From Gordionus sp. m RMFG-2023 (taxonomy: Eukaryota > Nematomorpha > Gordioida > Chordodea > Parachordodidae), in NCBI RefSeq assembly GCF_954871325.1, contig NC_088775.1, forward strand, positions 70,905,561-70,969,560: 64,000 nucleotides of DNA, read 5' to 3'. A program made the translations under genes and the position numbers. The notes under the pieces are model-generated. The model had not been told where the DNA came from. It worked only from the letters and a program-made list of their open reading frames with translations, and ran no database searches. Positions 11,367 to 23,346 of this stretch are shown here, in pieces (the stretch's first letter is position 1; each line of letters opens with the position of its first letter).

Positions 11367-14010
11367 CAGTAACGAGGCGTCAAGTTTACTACTAGGGAAG
11401 CAATAAAAATTTTTTTTATTTTATTTATTAGTCAAACCATAAAAAATTAAGATTTATAAATAAGCGGAATTCGTCTTTGTTTTTGAGTAAAATGATCAAG
11501 TACTGAATTATAAAAGTTATTACTAGATTTTAAATTTTTCAATAATTTTTTTCCAATAGAAATCAAAGCTAGATTCGATAATCGATTTTGACTCATTCTG
11601 TTTCTACAATAAGATTTGATTGTTTTTAAAGATGAAAACCCCCGTTCTGCACTTGCTGTTGTTGCAGCCAAAGTTAAAATGAATTTGCATAATTTAAAAA
11701 ACTCCTTAAAACTTTTCATCAAATCGGTATTAATTAAAAATTCAAGTATTTCATAAACATTTTTTCTCTTTCTAAATTCATCGTCACGAAACACTATTAT
11801 AGTATCTATTATTTTAATTATCAAATTTTTATAAAATTCTCTTGTATTAGGCAATCCGGATCTATTACATTTTTTATCTAAATTGTCTTCAATATTTTCC
11901 TTTACATTTAAATTTCTCCAAAAAACATCAAAGTTTTCTACGTTAGATTAAACTGAATTTCTGAAATCGTTAATACTTTTAAGACAATATGATACATCGT
12001 TAATTTTAGTTTGAAGTATATCAAATAATAAATCAGATTCTGGAAAAACTTCTTGAAGAAAATATAACAAAATTAGAAAATTTGCATCATTTAATATATT
12101 TAAATAGCCACGAGATGTTATTAGAACATCATTATCCCAAACAATATCAGATTCTTCATCAATCATACTTTCAAAAAAAACGACTAGATCCTTCAAATAA
12201 TTGAAAACTGTTTGAACCAGCCGATCATTGTATTCCCATCTTGTTGGGGCTACTCGTGGTAATCTTTTTTTAACATATTTATCAAATTCTGCTGTACGCT
12301 TAGATGATGTACTAAAAAAACTGGCTAAACAAGATAAAGTTGCAAAAAAAACCTTACATTCTTTAAATTTGCTGCAAGATTTTGATAATATAAGATTTAA
12401 CTTGTGGGCAAAACAATGAATATAAAGTGCAGAAGGATTGACGTCTCTAATTTTTGCTTGCAATCCATGTGAATCACCTGACATAACAGCTGCGCCATCG
12501 TAACTTTGACCTATCAATTTTTTCATAATTTTCTTATCATTCAAAAATTTAATGACAAATTTTGATAAAGAATTAGCATCACGATGCATTGTAACATCAA
12601 AGAATTCAATAAATCTTTCACATAATGTCCCGTTATTTAAAACATATCGAAGAACTACAGCCAGTTGGGATTTATTATTTATATCAATTGTTTCATCTAA
12701 TATTATTGTTATAAATTCCGTTTCTTCCAATTCATCTAATATTTTTTGGTGTAAGACATGTGAAATGGAATAAATTAAATCATTTTGGATATCACTTGAT
12801 AGTCCAATAAAAGTTGTACTATTTTCTAAATGATGTTTTAATAGCAAATTTTCTTCCGCGAGCAAATAAATTAATTCAATATAATTTCCTCTATTTACTG
12901 AATTAGGTGATTCATCATCACAACGGAATGCGAGCTGCTGAACTCCAAAAAAACATATAGAAATGATTAAAATTTTCAATATTTCTCTATTTGATTTAAC
13001 TTTCGAATTATGCTGTTCGATTAATATTTTGCGCATCAAATCTATCATATTTTCAATACGAATTTCGCCAAATGTTTTTAATTGAATCATCGACTGCAAA
13101 TGAGCTGTTGATTCTTCATGTCGTTTAACTGCCTTTTAAAAATTATTCATATCCGAAAATCCTCTATCATTCCAAATATATTTTTCCTTTGGGAATAATA
13201 AGCATGACCAACAATATAGAGAATTAGAAAATTCACATCCAGTGAGCCATTCATATTTATCGATAGAAAAATTACGAATGCAAGATTTTGTTTCTTTTTT
13301 TAAATTTCTTAAAATTGGCTTTGGTCTTCCTTTTTCAATAATTAATTTTTTGGTATCAAAATTTCTTGAGCTAAATGATAATATTAATAAATTTTCAATA
13401 ATACAATTACAATTATTAAACATTAATTTAAAGAAAAAAAATTTTTTTTAAAAAAAGTAAGAAAAAATAATATAAAAAATTTATTTTTCTTTTATAAAAG
13501 AATAAGCAATTTTTTATTTGCTTCCCCAATGCTTATTTTTTAATCGTAAAATTAAACAATTCTATTTATTTATTGAAAAAATAAGCAATATTAGATTTGC
13601 TTCCCTCTTGTATATTTTTTTTAACGTAATAAAAAAATTACACCAAAAAAATATCGTATGAATCATGATTTATTAGTATATTTATTATAGGAAAATAAGC
13701 AATATTAAATTTGCTTCCATCATTTTTTTACATAGTAAATATAATAGTAAATTTTTTTACGTAGTAAAAATAATAGTAAATTTTTGAACGTAGTAAAAAT
13801 AATAGTAAATTTTTTAACGTAAATTTTTTATCTAAGTTAAATATTATAAATCTTTTTAACGTTATAAAAAATATATTAATTATTTTAAGGAAGTAATTTT
13901 ATTTTTTTTTAGCATAGTGTAAAGAATATATTAAGTTTATCTAAGAATTTTGCAAAAAAAATTTCAAGGGAAGCAATGCTTCCCTTGCTTCTATGGACGC
14001 TTCGTCCCTG
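11367..14010 (-). mobile_element. Nearly intact hAT element (DUF4371/ZMYM1-like type)
   Basis: A 2644-bp element with imperfect inverted ends (CAGTAACGAGGCGTC against CAGGGACGAAGCGTC). It is flanked by a perfect 8-bp duplication, CCATACAA, at 11359-11366 and 14011-14018. GGGAAGCAA motifs repeat inside both ends and again around 13510-13720. It carries one transposase reading frame on the minus strand (11447-13423). The perfect target duplication and nearly open frame mark it as one of the younger insertions in the window. It sits inside element A. Confidence 0.9.
11447..13423 (-). pseudogene. hAT transposase, 659-codon frame with two TAA codons
   Basis: hAT transposases excise and reinsert the element using an RNase H-fold catalytic core. 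From 13423 down to 11447 a single frame is open except for TAA at 13136-13138 and TAA at 11948-11950; no frameshift is needed. The N-terminal part has a TTF-type zinc-binding region (EWLTGCEFSNSLYCWSCLLF). DUF4371-like core motifs follow: ILDETIDINNKSQLAVVLRY, then GQSYDGAAVMSG, then HCFAHKLNLIL, then APTRWEY. The C-terminus holds the dimerisation motif TAATTASAERGFSSLKTIKS, followed by NRLSNLALISI. This is the general family of ZMYM1-like hAT proteins. With two stops it is probably inactive, though only slightly decayed. Confidence 0.85.
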
Positions 14011-14119
14011 CCATACAATATTCATCTATAAACAACTTGTCATTATGTGAAAATCTCTGTAATTTGGATTTATCACAAGATTCGTCAAATTTGTGATCAT
14101 TCTCCTTAATTATTTTTTT

Positions 14120-14725
14120 CTCTTTAGCTTTGACCTTTTCTGATGGTAAGCTCCTTCAATATCTCTCTTCACTTTATGTTATTCATACTATCTCTTTTAT
14201 CTAATTTATACTTCTTCATATTGGCTCTAACTTTATGGCCCCATTGAAGTTTTGGCCTTCCTCTTTTACATTTGCCCATCACTTCCAAACTCTCAACCTT
14301 ATTTCCTATGTAGTTCATAGGCCTTCTCAATGTTTGCCCATACCACCAAAGTCTGTTCCCCATTATCCTAGTCTTAATAGGCACTACCTTTAAACTTCCT
14401 AGTATTCTTGTACTTCGCACCTTATCCTTTCTTGATACCCCGGCAATCATCCTCAGCATACTCATCTCCATAGTTTGTTGACTTCTCTCGTCTGATTATT
14501 TGGTTGCCCATGTTTCCGAACTATATAGAATAGTTAGTTGTACTATTGAACTGTAAATTTTTCCCTTCAATATCTGGGATTCATTTGTGAAAGAGCACTC
14601 CAGATAAAGATCTCCACTTTAACCACCCTTGATTAATTTTACTCTTTAACTCTTCTCGATTGTGCCGTTTGTTTGTATAGTGGAGCCCAAATATATGCAG
14701 CTTAAATTGCCGATCTGTCATTCCT
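14120..14725 (-). mobile_element. LINE tail, reverse transcriptase C-terminal region
   Basis: Minus-strand frames read the common end of an endonuclease/reverse-transcriptase LINE ORF. In order they give KINQGWLKWRSLSGVLF, then GKIYSSIVQLTILYSSETW, then EMSMLRMIAGVSRKDKVRST, then NRLWWYGQTLRRPMNYIGNK, then KCKRGRPKLQW. The segment at 14169-14471 is open for 100 codons; upstream parts show stops and frame changes. The catalytic domain and 5' end are missing, as expected for a 5'-truncated copy. It lies within hAT element A. Confidence 0.75.
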
Positions 14726-15589
14726 TTATAGCAATGTTCTCTGTTTCATCTCCTCAAGACTATATTAATTTTACCGAGTTATAGAACGAGTTCCATCTTG
14801 TTATAACCAGTTTAATCAGATATCCCATTTTCTCCATAAAAATGGATGTACAATTTGGAGGATGTTTATTCCACAATTGAAGTTAAAATATTTGAGTTGA
14901 GACAATTTACACTTACAAAGTGAAAACTTTGTACCCTTAGTTTTCTTTATTAGTGTAAAAATGTTTCATATTAAAGCCAAGGCAGGCTTTACTCATCTTC
15001 ATCTAAAGAAAATTTACAATTGACAATATTCTTTATAAAATATATTATAATATTAATAAGATAAATTTACATACATTGAATGATTCAATATTAATTAGAT
15101 TAACAATCTTGACTGAAAATTTAACAATGGCTTAATAACTCAGCTAAGTTATTTATAAAATTTAAAAAATAAATAAAGTAATTTTATAATACATAAAAAA
15201 AATGTTTTTCCCATATTTTTTAATAAAAATTTGAAGTAACGAGTAATTTTTTTCGTTACAATTACTCGAAAAAAAAAACGCGTTACCTCTAGAAAAAGGT
15301 AACGAATGGCTATCCTATTCTTCAAAAAAGGTAACGACCTTACTTTATGTAGTGCTCTAAACATTTCTAAAATATCAAACACGTTCAACTTCAAAAAAAA
15401 AGGAATGCGTTCATGGTCGTTCAAAACTATGAATAAATTTTTAAATACCATATATTTTTAAACACAGTATTAGCCATTAAAATTAGTAGTTTTAAGTGCA
15501 TAAAAGAATTTTTTTTTAAAAAAAGCCCTTACTAATTTTTAATATAGAAAAACTTCTATATATCATATAAAAATTAATTATTTAATAAA

Positions 15590-15860
15590 AATTGTTCCGG
15601 TTCTGTTCTAGCTTTCGGAATGTTCCTAGAAAAATATCTAACACATTTTAATTAATTTTATTTTACATTAAAAGAATCTATTATATCGAAGCAATAATAT
15701 ATTTTCTAAAAGATTATCATTTAAATAGGTTCTTATTGGTGTTATTATAAATAAGAAATTTATGTATATTTTTAGGACCATTCTGCGTAGGTTCCGGAAT
15801 ACACGTTCTGTTTCATAAAGTTTCTTAAAGTTCCGTTCTTGGAACGTTCCATTCTATTGT
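15590..15860 (-). mobile_element. GGAAC-ended MITE
   Basis: The reverse complement aligns with both ends of the hAT relic at 397-1265, including GGAACGTTCC, the ATACACGTTC/GAACGTGTAT block and the AAATTTCTTATTTAT stretch. It keeps the ends but only about 270 bp, so it is a non-autonomous deletion derivative of that family. Confidence 0.5.
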
Positions 15861-16139
15861 ATTCAATTATTAAAATATAAAACCCTTGATAAAAACAAAT
15901 TTCCAGAGTTGTTAAACCCTACTTTTACAAGTAACGCGCTATCGCTATTTATAAAAAAAAGGTAGCGCGCTACCATTATCGCTACCCATCAAAATAAAAG
16001 TAGCGGAAATATATGAGACAGTGACCGTAGGCAGTTCTATCGTAGGGGAGGGGGGGGCGATCGACTGAGTTCGATGATCCGGGGTTTTTGGACAGGGGGA
16101 CAAGATTTCGCGGGCATCTTAGTCATCGTACTATACACT

Positions 16140-16470
16140 ACAAAAAAAACATAAAAAGTCAGTACCATCGGCACTTTATTGTAAGGCGACCGCAGTCCCT
16201 TAATGGATCGTTACATAACTGTGTTGGCAACCCTTACCGCTGGATTAGGGCGGATTTAAGTCCTCAGTTAATTAAATTGAAAAATCGAATGGTATTCGTC
16301 GTACCGCGGGAATAGGGCGGATTTAAAAAGTTAGTAAACTAAAAAAGAAAAAGGTAGGAACGGCATTCGTCGCACCGCTCGATTAGAATGGTTTTAAGTC
16401 CTAAAAGTTAATAAATAAATAAAAAGGACGGCATACGCCACACCGCCGGATTAGAGCATATTTAAACTTA
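16140..16470. repeat. GC-richer subrepeat block, copy 2
   Basis: Four units with the core CCGCTGGATTAGGGCGGATT plus the unique leader (GCGACCGCAGTCCCTTAATG) match the block at 1-352. A further GC-rich run (16020-16110, with a G8 tract) precedes it. It lies between the left end of hAT D and the D transposase. No coding frame fits; the open frame at 16088-16315 is made of the repeats. Confidence 0.6.
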
Positions 16471-16749
16471 CCTAATCGCGGGTCATTACGGTCGTATTAA
16501 ATAAAGTATATAAAATATTTTTCTTTAGAGTCGATATAGAAAAATTAAGAATTTATTAAATTAAGAATTTTCATCGATTAAATCAAAAAAAAAGAGAATT
16601 AATTTCAATGATATAAAATTTAAATTTTCTCGTCTTGGATTATCAAAAAAAAAATTAATTAATGATCATGATTCTATAATTTTCATCTATTATATACTAA
16701 AAGTCGGTTGACAACAACTTTTGTTCTTGTCATAAAAGAAATAACTATA

Positions 16750-17110
16750 AAGTATTATTAAGATTTTATATATATTGGCCATCCTTAAATCTGGCTTGGA
16801 CCAGTTTCAATTGAAGAAAATATCAATACAAGGGTATATAAATTGTTATGTCGTATAGAAAATAATGTAAAGAACAATGATAGATATACAAACAATGGGG
16901 ATAATAAATTTCAAAAACAATGTGGGGAGACTTCGAAAGAAGTATTATTATAAAAGATTTTATACATATTGGTCATCCATAAATCTGGCTTGGTTTAGTT
17001 TCAAGTGAAGAAAATTTCATAAGAAGGTTTTGTAAATTGCAATGACGTGTAAAAGAAAATGTACAGAACAAATGATATACACAAAAACAAAAGTGATAAT
17101 TAATGACAAA
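16750..17110 (+). repeat. Direct duplication of about 188 bp
   Basis: Segment 16753-16930 recurs at 16941-17105 with scattered changes. Both copies contain the blocks ATATTGGCCATCC/ATATTGGTCATCC and AAATCTGGCTTGG. It is non-coding. Confidence 0.6.
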
Positions 17111-18891
17111 CAAAAACAACGTGTTTTCTTTCAAACACAACAGTAGCTTGCTTTGGCTACTTTTTGTAAAAAAAACTTTAGAAATACATTTGTTTTATTT
17201 TTTTCTTATAATGAGTATAATACATAAAAATCAACATTTATAAATATTTAAATATAATTAGTTTTGATTTAAAAAAAATTTATGTAACAAATTTATGAAA
17301 TAAAATTAACTATTTTATTCATTTTTTATTTATTTTGCAGCATTTTAATAATAAAATCATTTCTATACTATCGTCCCCAAGTCTAAAGCGATGATCAGAA
17401 AGTATAAGTTTCGCTTTACTTAATAAGCTCTCAACACTGCAAGACAGTATTTAATTTTATTAACATTTTTAATTTACCAAAAATTATCAAAAATACTCAT
17501 TTGGGGGATAGCATCCTTTATTTTAAATTTTTTTTATCTGGAAGTCGTTTTTGTGGTTGCAACTAGAGCATCTTTGTTGATATGAGGCTATTTAGCTTAA
17601 TTACGAGCCTAGCAAGCTGATCTTTAGCATCATCGGAATTTATATATGGCCAGTTTAGTTTAAAATTGGAATGAATCATTAATTTTATTTTCAAGTACAA
17701 ATATCCTTTTGAAAGTTACTACAGATCTTCTTCTTGAAGTCTTAGGGTCTAGCCAATGGCCTGTGATTCCCAAAATAAGTTCTAAAAATATTAATATCTG
17801 ATCAATTTTTAAATATAAATAAGTTTTTACATTCTTTTATGTGTCCAAATATCTGCCGTGGTACATATATAGGATATCTCTAACTCTGCTATTAGAGCAT
17901 CTTTCATCCTTCAAAGTTATCTGCTATCTTAATCATTAGTGTCTGGGGGCATAAAATTATTGTACCAGGATAGTTTTAACCATCATGGGATTATCAACCA
18001 AGGACATTGGCTGAACTATATCAATTATAGAATCAACAATGACTTTATTAGCCAGTTTTTGAGAAATATTGCCACGTGTAATATTATTAATCAATTTAGT
18101 TTGAATTGAATTTGGATGTAGTCTCCAATATACTAAGATTATTAAGATGTTTTTCTATCTCATTAAAACTGTTGGCATGAACATTCTTATAAAATAATTG
18201 CCATTAGAATGGTGTTTTTTGAGGTTATAATTACTAGATTTTTTTAATGATATATTTTTTTTACATTTTAAACAAATAAATTTGCACCTTTTGTTTTTAC
18301 ATTAATTTGAAAATATTTTTCACACTTTGGAAATGGAAAATTTGTATTATTTTTATAAAGAATGTTTTCTTCAAGGGCACCTTCCATTTCATTAATATCA
18401 TCATTGTCCAACGTTTTGGATATCCATTTGCGATAACATTTTAATTATTTACAACAGATGATTTAGGTTTATAATATAAATTGAAAATATAAATTTCAAA
18501 AATAAATAATGAATGATAGAAATTAAAATTAATTATGATATTATATTTAAATGGTTTATAGTTACATTCATTATATTTTTAAAAAGTAGCTAAAGTAGAG
18601 CGCTACTTAGCGACTTTCAAAAAAAGGAGCGCTCTAAAAAAAATAAATAATTGAAAAAAAGTAACGCGCTATTTGCTATTGTTACCAAAAAAAAGAAGCA
18701 TTAATGAATTTTACTTTATGTATTTAATATAATAATAATTTAAACCTATGAAATACAACATTCTGAAATAACAGAATACATATATTATATAAAATAATAT
18801 TACAATAAATCTCTTTAAGAACTTGAAGTTTTGAAACTGAGACTTTTTGGACACATTTTGCAATTGGTAAAAGTAGAGTTAGTTTGTTGAA

Positions 18892-19494
18892 CAGTGGCGT
18901 AAAGAAACCCATAACCTCCGAAAAAAATTTTTTTAAATTTAAATATTTTTTTCTTATTGCAAATAATTTTATTTAAAAAATGGTTTCTATTTATAAATAA
19001 AATTATATACGATATGAAAATAAAATATATTAAAAAAAACAATTAAGAATTTTTAATTATAAATGATAACATGGTTTAAAAATATATATTAAAAATTATA
19101 TGTAAAATATTAAATAACAATAAAAATATATTGTAAGTTTTTTCCCGCATAGTTAAATTAGATATTTATAAATTTAATAATAAAATTTATATTGTTAAAC
19201 TAATAAGATAATTTTAAAAATTTTAATTAATTTTTTATAATTTTTAAATAAAATAAAAATTATTTAATTTTGGGAAATATAATGAGAAAGTAAAGGTGAT
19301 CGCTACTAATATTTGGCCAAAATTTTGTTACTAATACTTTTTAAATTTATGCTGGCTACTATAGTGGTTAGACACCAATAAAGCACAAAATTGGCAAATT
19401 TTTAAAATGCGGTTTGGGGGCGAAGCCCCCCCCCCCCTCCAAAAAAATTAAAACCCAGGCCTCTCCCCATGGATCAATCCTGGCTACGCCACTG
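18892..19494. mobile_element. 603-bp MITE with CAGTGGCGTA ends
   Basis: The terminal inverted repeat CAGTGGCGTA/TACGCCACTG is flanked by perfect 8-bp duplications TTGTTGAA (18884-18891 and 19495-19502). The right end contains a C-rich run and an AGGCCTCTCCCCATGGATC block. Related GGCGTAGCC ends occur at 23349 and 42735. It is non-coding and lies inside element B. Confidence 0.85.
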
Positions 19495-20559
19495 TTGTTG
19501 AATATATGATGTCACTGTTATTTGTTATATTTGGGGCGTTAACTCAAAATTAGATGATGAAAAACAATATCCATGCTTGCGCTAATCTATAAATAATAAT
19601 ATAGTTAATAAGCTATAAACTATACTATACAACAGAAATAGTGGCTGGTTAAAGGAATTCGAGTGTGATGATTTAAAAATAACTTCTTTTTCTTAAAAAT
19701 ATTAATATTTTTTATCAATTGATTAAAATAAAGAGATTTTCTAAAATATAACGAATGTAAAAAATGAACGCGTTCTTCAAAAAAAAGAAACGCGCTCATG
19801 TTTAAAGTTTCAAAAATAAAAGGAACGTCGATCATTTTTTTCAAAAATACGAACTTCAATCTGAACACGCTCGTTTACACCATTACTTTTTTACCGTTAC
19901 TTTACAGCACTAATATTTTCTGATTGATTTTACCAAAATATAGGTATGGTATGGTTCATAGGCGCCTATTTTATTGGGGATTGACTGACATATTATAAAA
20001 GCATCAAATTTTCTTTGAAAAATTCCCCATAGAAATTTTTTGCCTGGTGTGGGCCAGAATTAGGTTTGTTTTTTAAAAATTACCACCCCCCTCCCCCACT
20101 ATAAAATGGCAATCATAATTGTGCCCTATGATAATAAAATTATTTGTTTATAAAAATTTAAAGGCTAATAAATATGTAACATCGATTTCAGTGCAAACCG
20201 TCTAATTAACTTAATTCTCAATATGTGTTTTTTTTGTATATATTGGTTTATTTGTTTTCTATCATATCGTAAGCGAATATCCAATAGAAATTCTCTAAGC
20301 AAGGATTTTTATTCCTTTACATGATAAAAATATCCGTCACAATCTTAAACTGATATCTAGATTTAAATGGGAAAAAAATGATATTTAATGAATATATTTA
20401 TATATTCTTTTTATATACAAGTTTTAATATTTTATCTATAAGTTATAATATTATATATGTATATATTATTGTTTGATATTTTTTATATATTTATTTAAAT
20501 TATATGCACATATGAGATAAAATGAATTTGCATTCAATTATTTTTTATTTTTAAGATAA

Positions 20560-20795
20560 AATAAGCGTCTAATATAGTATATCAAAATGTACCTTTAATA
20601 GTATCTAAAAACAGTTACAGATACCTCTAAAATATCATCTATATACAGATGGATGCAGATACAAAATTTTTATATCTAGATACTTTAACAACTGGTATTT
20701 ATTTTATAAAACTAAAAGTAGCTACTTCGCTGCCTTCTAAATTAGTAGTGAGCTACCGCCATTGCTATTTTTTAAAGTAGCGCGCTACTTTAACA
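20560..20795. repeat. Two abutting GTTGTTAAA-type hAT ends
   Basis: ATCTAGATACTTTAACAACTG ends near 20693 and resembles the hAT end at 1969-2040 (GGATCTAGATACC). It is followed at 20705-20793 by GTAGCGCGCTACTTTAACAA-type sequence that resembles the ends of hAT D. Partner ends were not found, so these look like fragments of two insertions. Confidence 0.45.
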
Positions 20796-21324
20796 ATACT
20801 GCAAAATATCTACATCTTCCATAATAACTATTATAATGTTTGCCTAATTGATGCTTATTCATAATGGATTAAATAGTTCATCTTATTATATCTTAATTTA
20901 TCATTAATATCAAGATGCGTTTTTTGTCTGCAGTAAAATTTTTAAAAATGTGGTTGTAAATTTTTGCAGTGCGATCGACGATTATTATATACATTCTTTA
21001 TTAAGGGCCCAAATTATATGAAACAAATACTTATACACCTCTTTTATAAACTGATTAATTTTATTAAAGTGAAAGTTTAAAAATAAAATAAGTTTATATA
21101 ATAATGCATGCTATTATACCTACAACACACGAATAATTAAATTATTTTTTTCGAAAATTCAAATTGAATTATGCTATTCGATTCGAAAACTCAAAAAAAT
21201 AATTGATAAAATTATTCGATTTGATTTGAAAAATTAATTTTATATTTTAAATTTAATTGAATAGATAAATATAGATTTAATAAATTTATTTAAAAAATAT
21301 AATATAAAAAAAATACTTACTTGA

Positions 21325-21564
21325 GCAAAAAAGAACAGCTCATAATTGCCAATATTCCGAAATTTCAGAAGATCACGTCTTTATTCTAGTTATATTCATT
21401 ACTTTAATTTCTTTTGGTAAACTTGTCTTAGCTTTCTTAATATAGGATCCCATATCTGCAAGATCTGCCGATCCCCGAGAAGGCTTCTTTCTATGACATT
21501 CTGGCCAAAAACAAATTACATAAGCTTTAATGTCATTCTTCTTTTCAAAGAGCTTTCCTAGCAT
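21325..21564 (-). other. Possible host exon(s), unassigned
   Basis: A minus-strand frame of 63 codons (21373-21564) includes HRKKPSRGSADLADMGSYIK and TSLPKEIKVMNITRIKT. Its base composition is richer in G+C than its surroundings. Just beyond, in another frame, RDLLKFRNIGNYELFFFAQ is followed by a consensus donor GTAAGT at 21326-21321. I recognise neither peptide. No arrangement of acceptors and phases joins the two convincingly, so this is a candidate only. Confidence 0.25.
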
Positions 21565-21660
21565 TCTTCCTTATTTTCTTCTCTTTTTATGCTATATATT
21601 TTATTTTGGATTTGTTTTTTATATAAACCAATATTTCATATATAAATTTTATATAATTAT

Positions 21661-21895
21661 ACAGAGACCTGCAGATGTACCATTTACATGGCCCCTGGAT
21701 TTTTATTTTAAAAAATCGGCTCGACTCGGGTTTTATATTTTGAGGCGTCCTGGGTTTTTTTAAAATATAATTATTTTAAATTTTATATATAATAATGGCG
21801 ATTCAAAATATTTGGTTTTAAAATATTCGGCCCGAGTATAAAAATTTTTTAGGCCCAGCCCGGGTATATTAAAAAAAATTAAAATACAGCAATAT
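21661..21895 (+). repeat. Left end of the CAGAGACCTGCAG repeat family
   Basis: Starts with CAGAGACCTGCAGATGTACC and continues with spaced GGCCCGGG-type motifs and the landmark AATAATGGCGATTCAAAAT. The same sequence, inverted, ends at 37144. Other family ends lie at 25624, 38314, 54566 and 59596. No coding region is associated and the partner end of this copy was not located. Confidence 0.55.
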
Positions 21896-21899
21896 ATCT

Positions 21900-23340
21900 A
21901 AATATTCCAATTTTTAAAAAATATATAATAAAGTAAATATTTTTAAAAAAAATTAACTAAAAATATTAATTATGCATACTATATATAGGATCATTATCCA
22001 AATTTTATTCGCTCATATCCAAATCCTTAATAAAATTATTTCAATAAATAATAATTTGCATCAAAATGTTTGAAGTAGGAAAACGAAAAAAGGTTCATAA
22101 TTTCGCCATTGGGAACATGATTAAATATGAATAGTTTTAAAATATAGATAATTTCGAAAGCAAATATATTTAGTTTTATTTACGAATATAAAAAAATAAT
22201 TCGTTAGTAGAATAATAGATATTAGATTAATATTAGATTATTCGACTAATAATATAATTTTATTATTCGTAAATTATAAATCGAATAACAAATAATTCAA
22301 CTTAGGTCCCAAGATGTTGAGGATTTTGAATAGTTTAATGTGAATATAATTAAATATCAAATGAATTAAAGCATTAATGTGATAAATTTTGCTTTACAAA
22401 ATTTCCGGAACTATTTTTATAATTTTAAGCAAAAAATTTTGAGGTAATTTTATTTTATTTGGTAAAATATTAGAAACGTAATAGCCTATGCTTCAATAAA
22501 AATGTATAAATTCATTCATACTTTCTCATTTTGTTTTTATAAAAATATTACAATTATTAAAAATGTTTATTAATAATAAAATAACATTAAATTTTAAAAA
22601 AAGTTATAAGGGTCACCGTATGCCCTTCAAATATTTGAAGTATTTCTAGGAAGAGCACGCTAAAAAATTTATATATTTTGAAGGTAAGGTCTGCCCTCTC
22701 ACTACACAACTGAGGGTTTATGAAAAGACATGTATATAAAATTATATTGAAGATTTTTGTTGCTTTTATAAATTAAAAAAAAACACAAATTAAATATCGA
22801 ACAATTTGTAAGATGGCCCTTCAATGATGTCATTTGCATACTTTTAAATTTATTATAATAATATTACATTATTTAGCTTCTAGTGGTGGTGAATGTGACG
22901 AACGCTACCATAAATTTACTAACCATTCTTTTATTTTTTAGTCTATAATTTATCGGGCTTTCCTAATTTATTAAATAATCCGAGAAAATGTTGTATAAAG
23001 TAAAAAATGTATAGTAATTTTTTGGTCGCTTTGCACTGCAGCATACATATACATTTCAATCAGGGGTTTCCCGCATATATATATGTTCAATAATAAGTCA
23101 TTGCTAGCTTGAATTAAATTTAATCATTCTTGTAATAACCTGACAAAGGTATTTAATAAAATGGTTACCTCCTAACCGCAAATATAATGTTAGTACTTGA
23201 TCTATTCGATATTATAAAGCTTTATTAGATGATGCACTTTGAACCCGTTACTTGTTAACGGTGCAAATGAGATTGTTAGATAACAGGATTCATATATTTA
23301 TTTTTAAAAATCTGATATAATACGATAAGGATTTAGCGTT
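21900..23340. other. AT-rich region, no gene recognised
   Basis: Mostly low-complexity AT DNA. ATTCG-type motifs at 22180-22310 resemble the ends of the hAT at 56763-58940. No supported exon or complete element was seen. Confidence 0.4.
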
Positions 23341-23346
23341 TTAATA

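Larger units (their letters stand above)
15909..18715 (-). mobile_element. hAT element D with GTAGCGCGCTAC subterminal repeats
   Basis: The end motif CAGAGTTGTTAAACCC at 15909 is followed by repeated AGTAACGCGCTA and GTAGCGCGCTACC motifs. Mirror motifs lie at 18585-18690. Minus-strand frames at 17340-18480 give a hAT transposase. It begins with a BED finger region around 18210-18310 (KKSSNYNLKKHHSNG) and a block around 17960-18060 (VIVDSIIDIVQPMSLVDNPM with frame changes). GITGHWLDPKTSRRRSV follows at about 17700-17770, and SVESLLSKAKLILSDHRFRL at about 17370-17440. The far right terminus looks truncated. Confidence 0.6.
15341..19890. mobile_element. hAT-like element B nested near the right end of A
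   Basis: The left end TAGTGCTCTAAAC at 15341 and the inverted end GTTTACACCATT near 19880-19890 share subterminal ACACGTTC/GAACGCGTTC motifs. The GTTAC-rich right arm of A stops at 15340 and resumes at about 19891, which supports insertion of B into A. The flanking octamers (ACTTTATG/ACTTTTTT) agree only partly, so the borders are approximate. B in turn contains the GGAAC MITE, hAT D and the CAGTGGCGTA MITE. Confidence 0.4.
10616..19912 (-). mobile_element. Outer hAT element A of a multi-layer nest
   Basis: The ends TAGTGCTGTAAA (10616) and TTTACAGCACTA (to 19912) are flanked by ATATTTTT and ATATTTTC. Both ends carry GTTAC/GTAAC-rich subterminal repeats, e.g. CGTTACTCGTTACC at 10650 and the mirror set at 15228-15330. 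Minus-strand frames near 10860-10960 read a hAT dimerisation segment (IQYNTTLSSS, then PVERVFSIST with a stop between). The remainder of its own transposase is not recognisable. Later insertions inside it are the hAT 11367-14010, a LINE tail and element B (15341-19890). Confidence 0.6.

Noticed and set aside
11447-13423. Reassigned TAA codon (variant genetic code) to explain the open hAT frame
   Set aside because: Host genes Gdi and troponin I end at TAA at the conserved C-terminus, and other transposons contain mixed stops, so simple decay is the better explanation.
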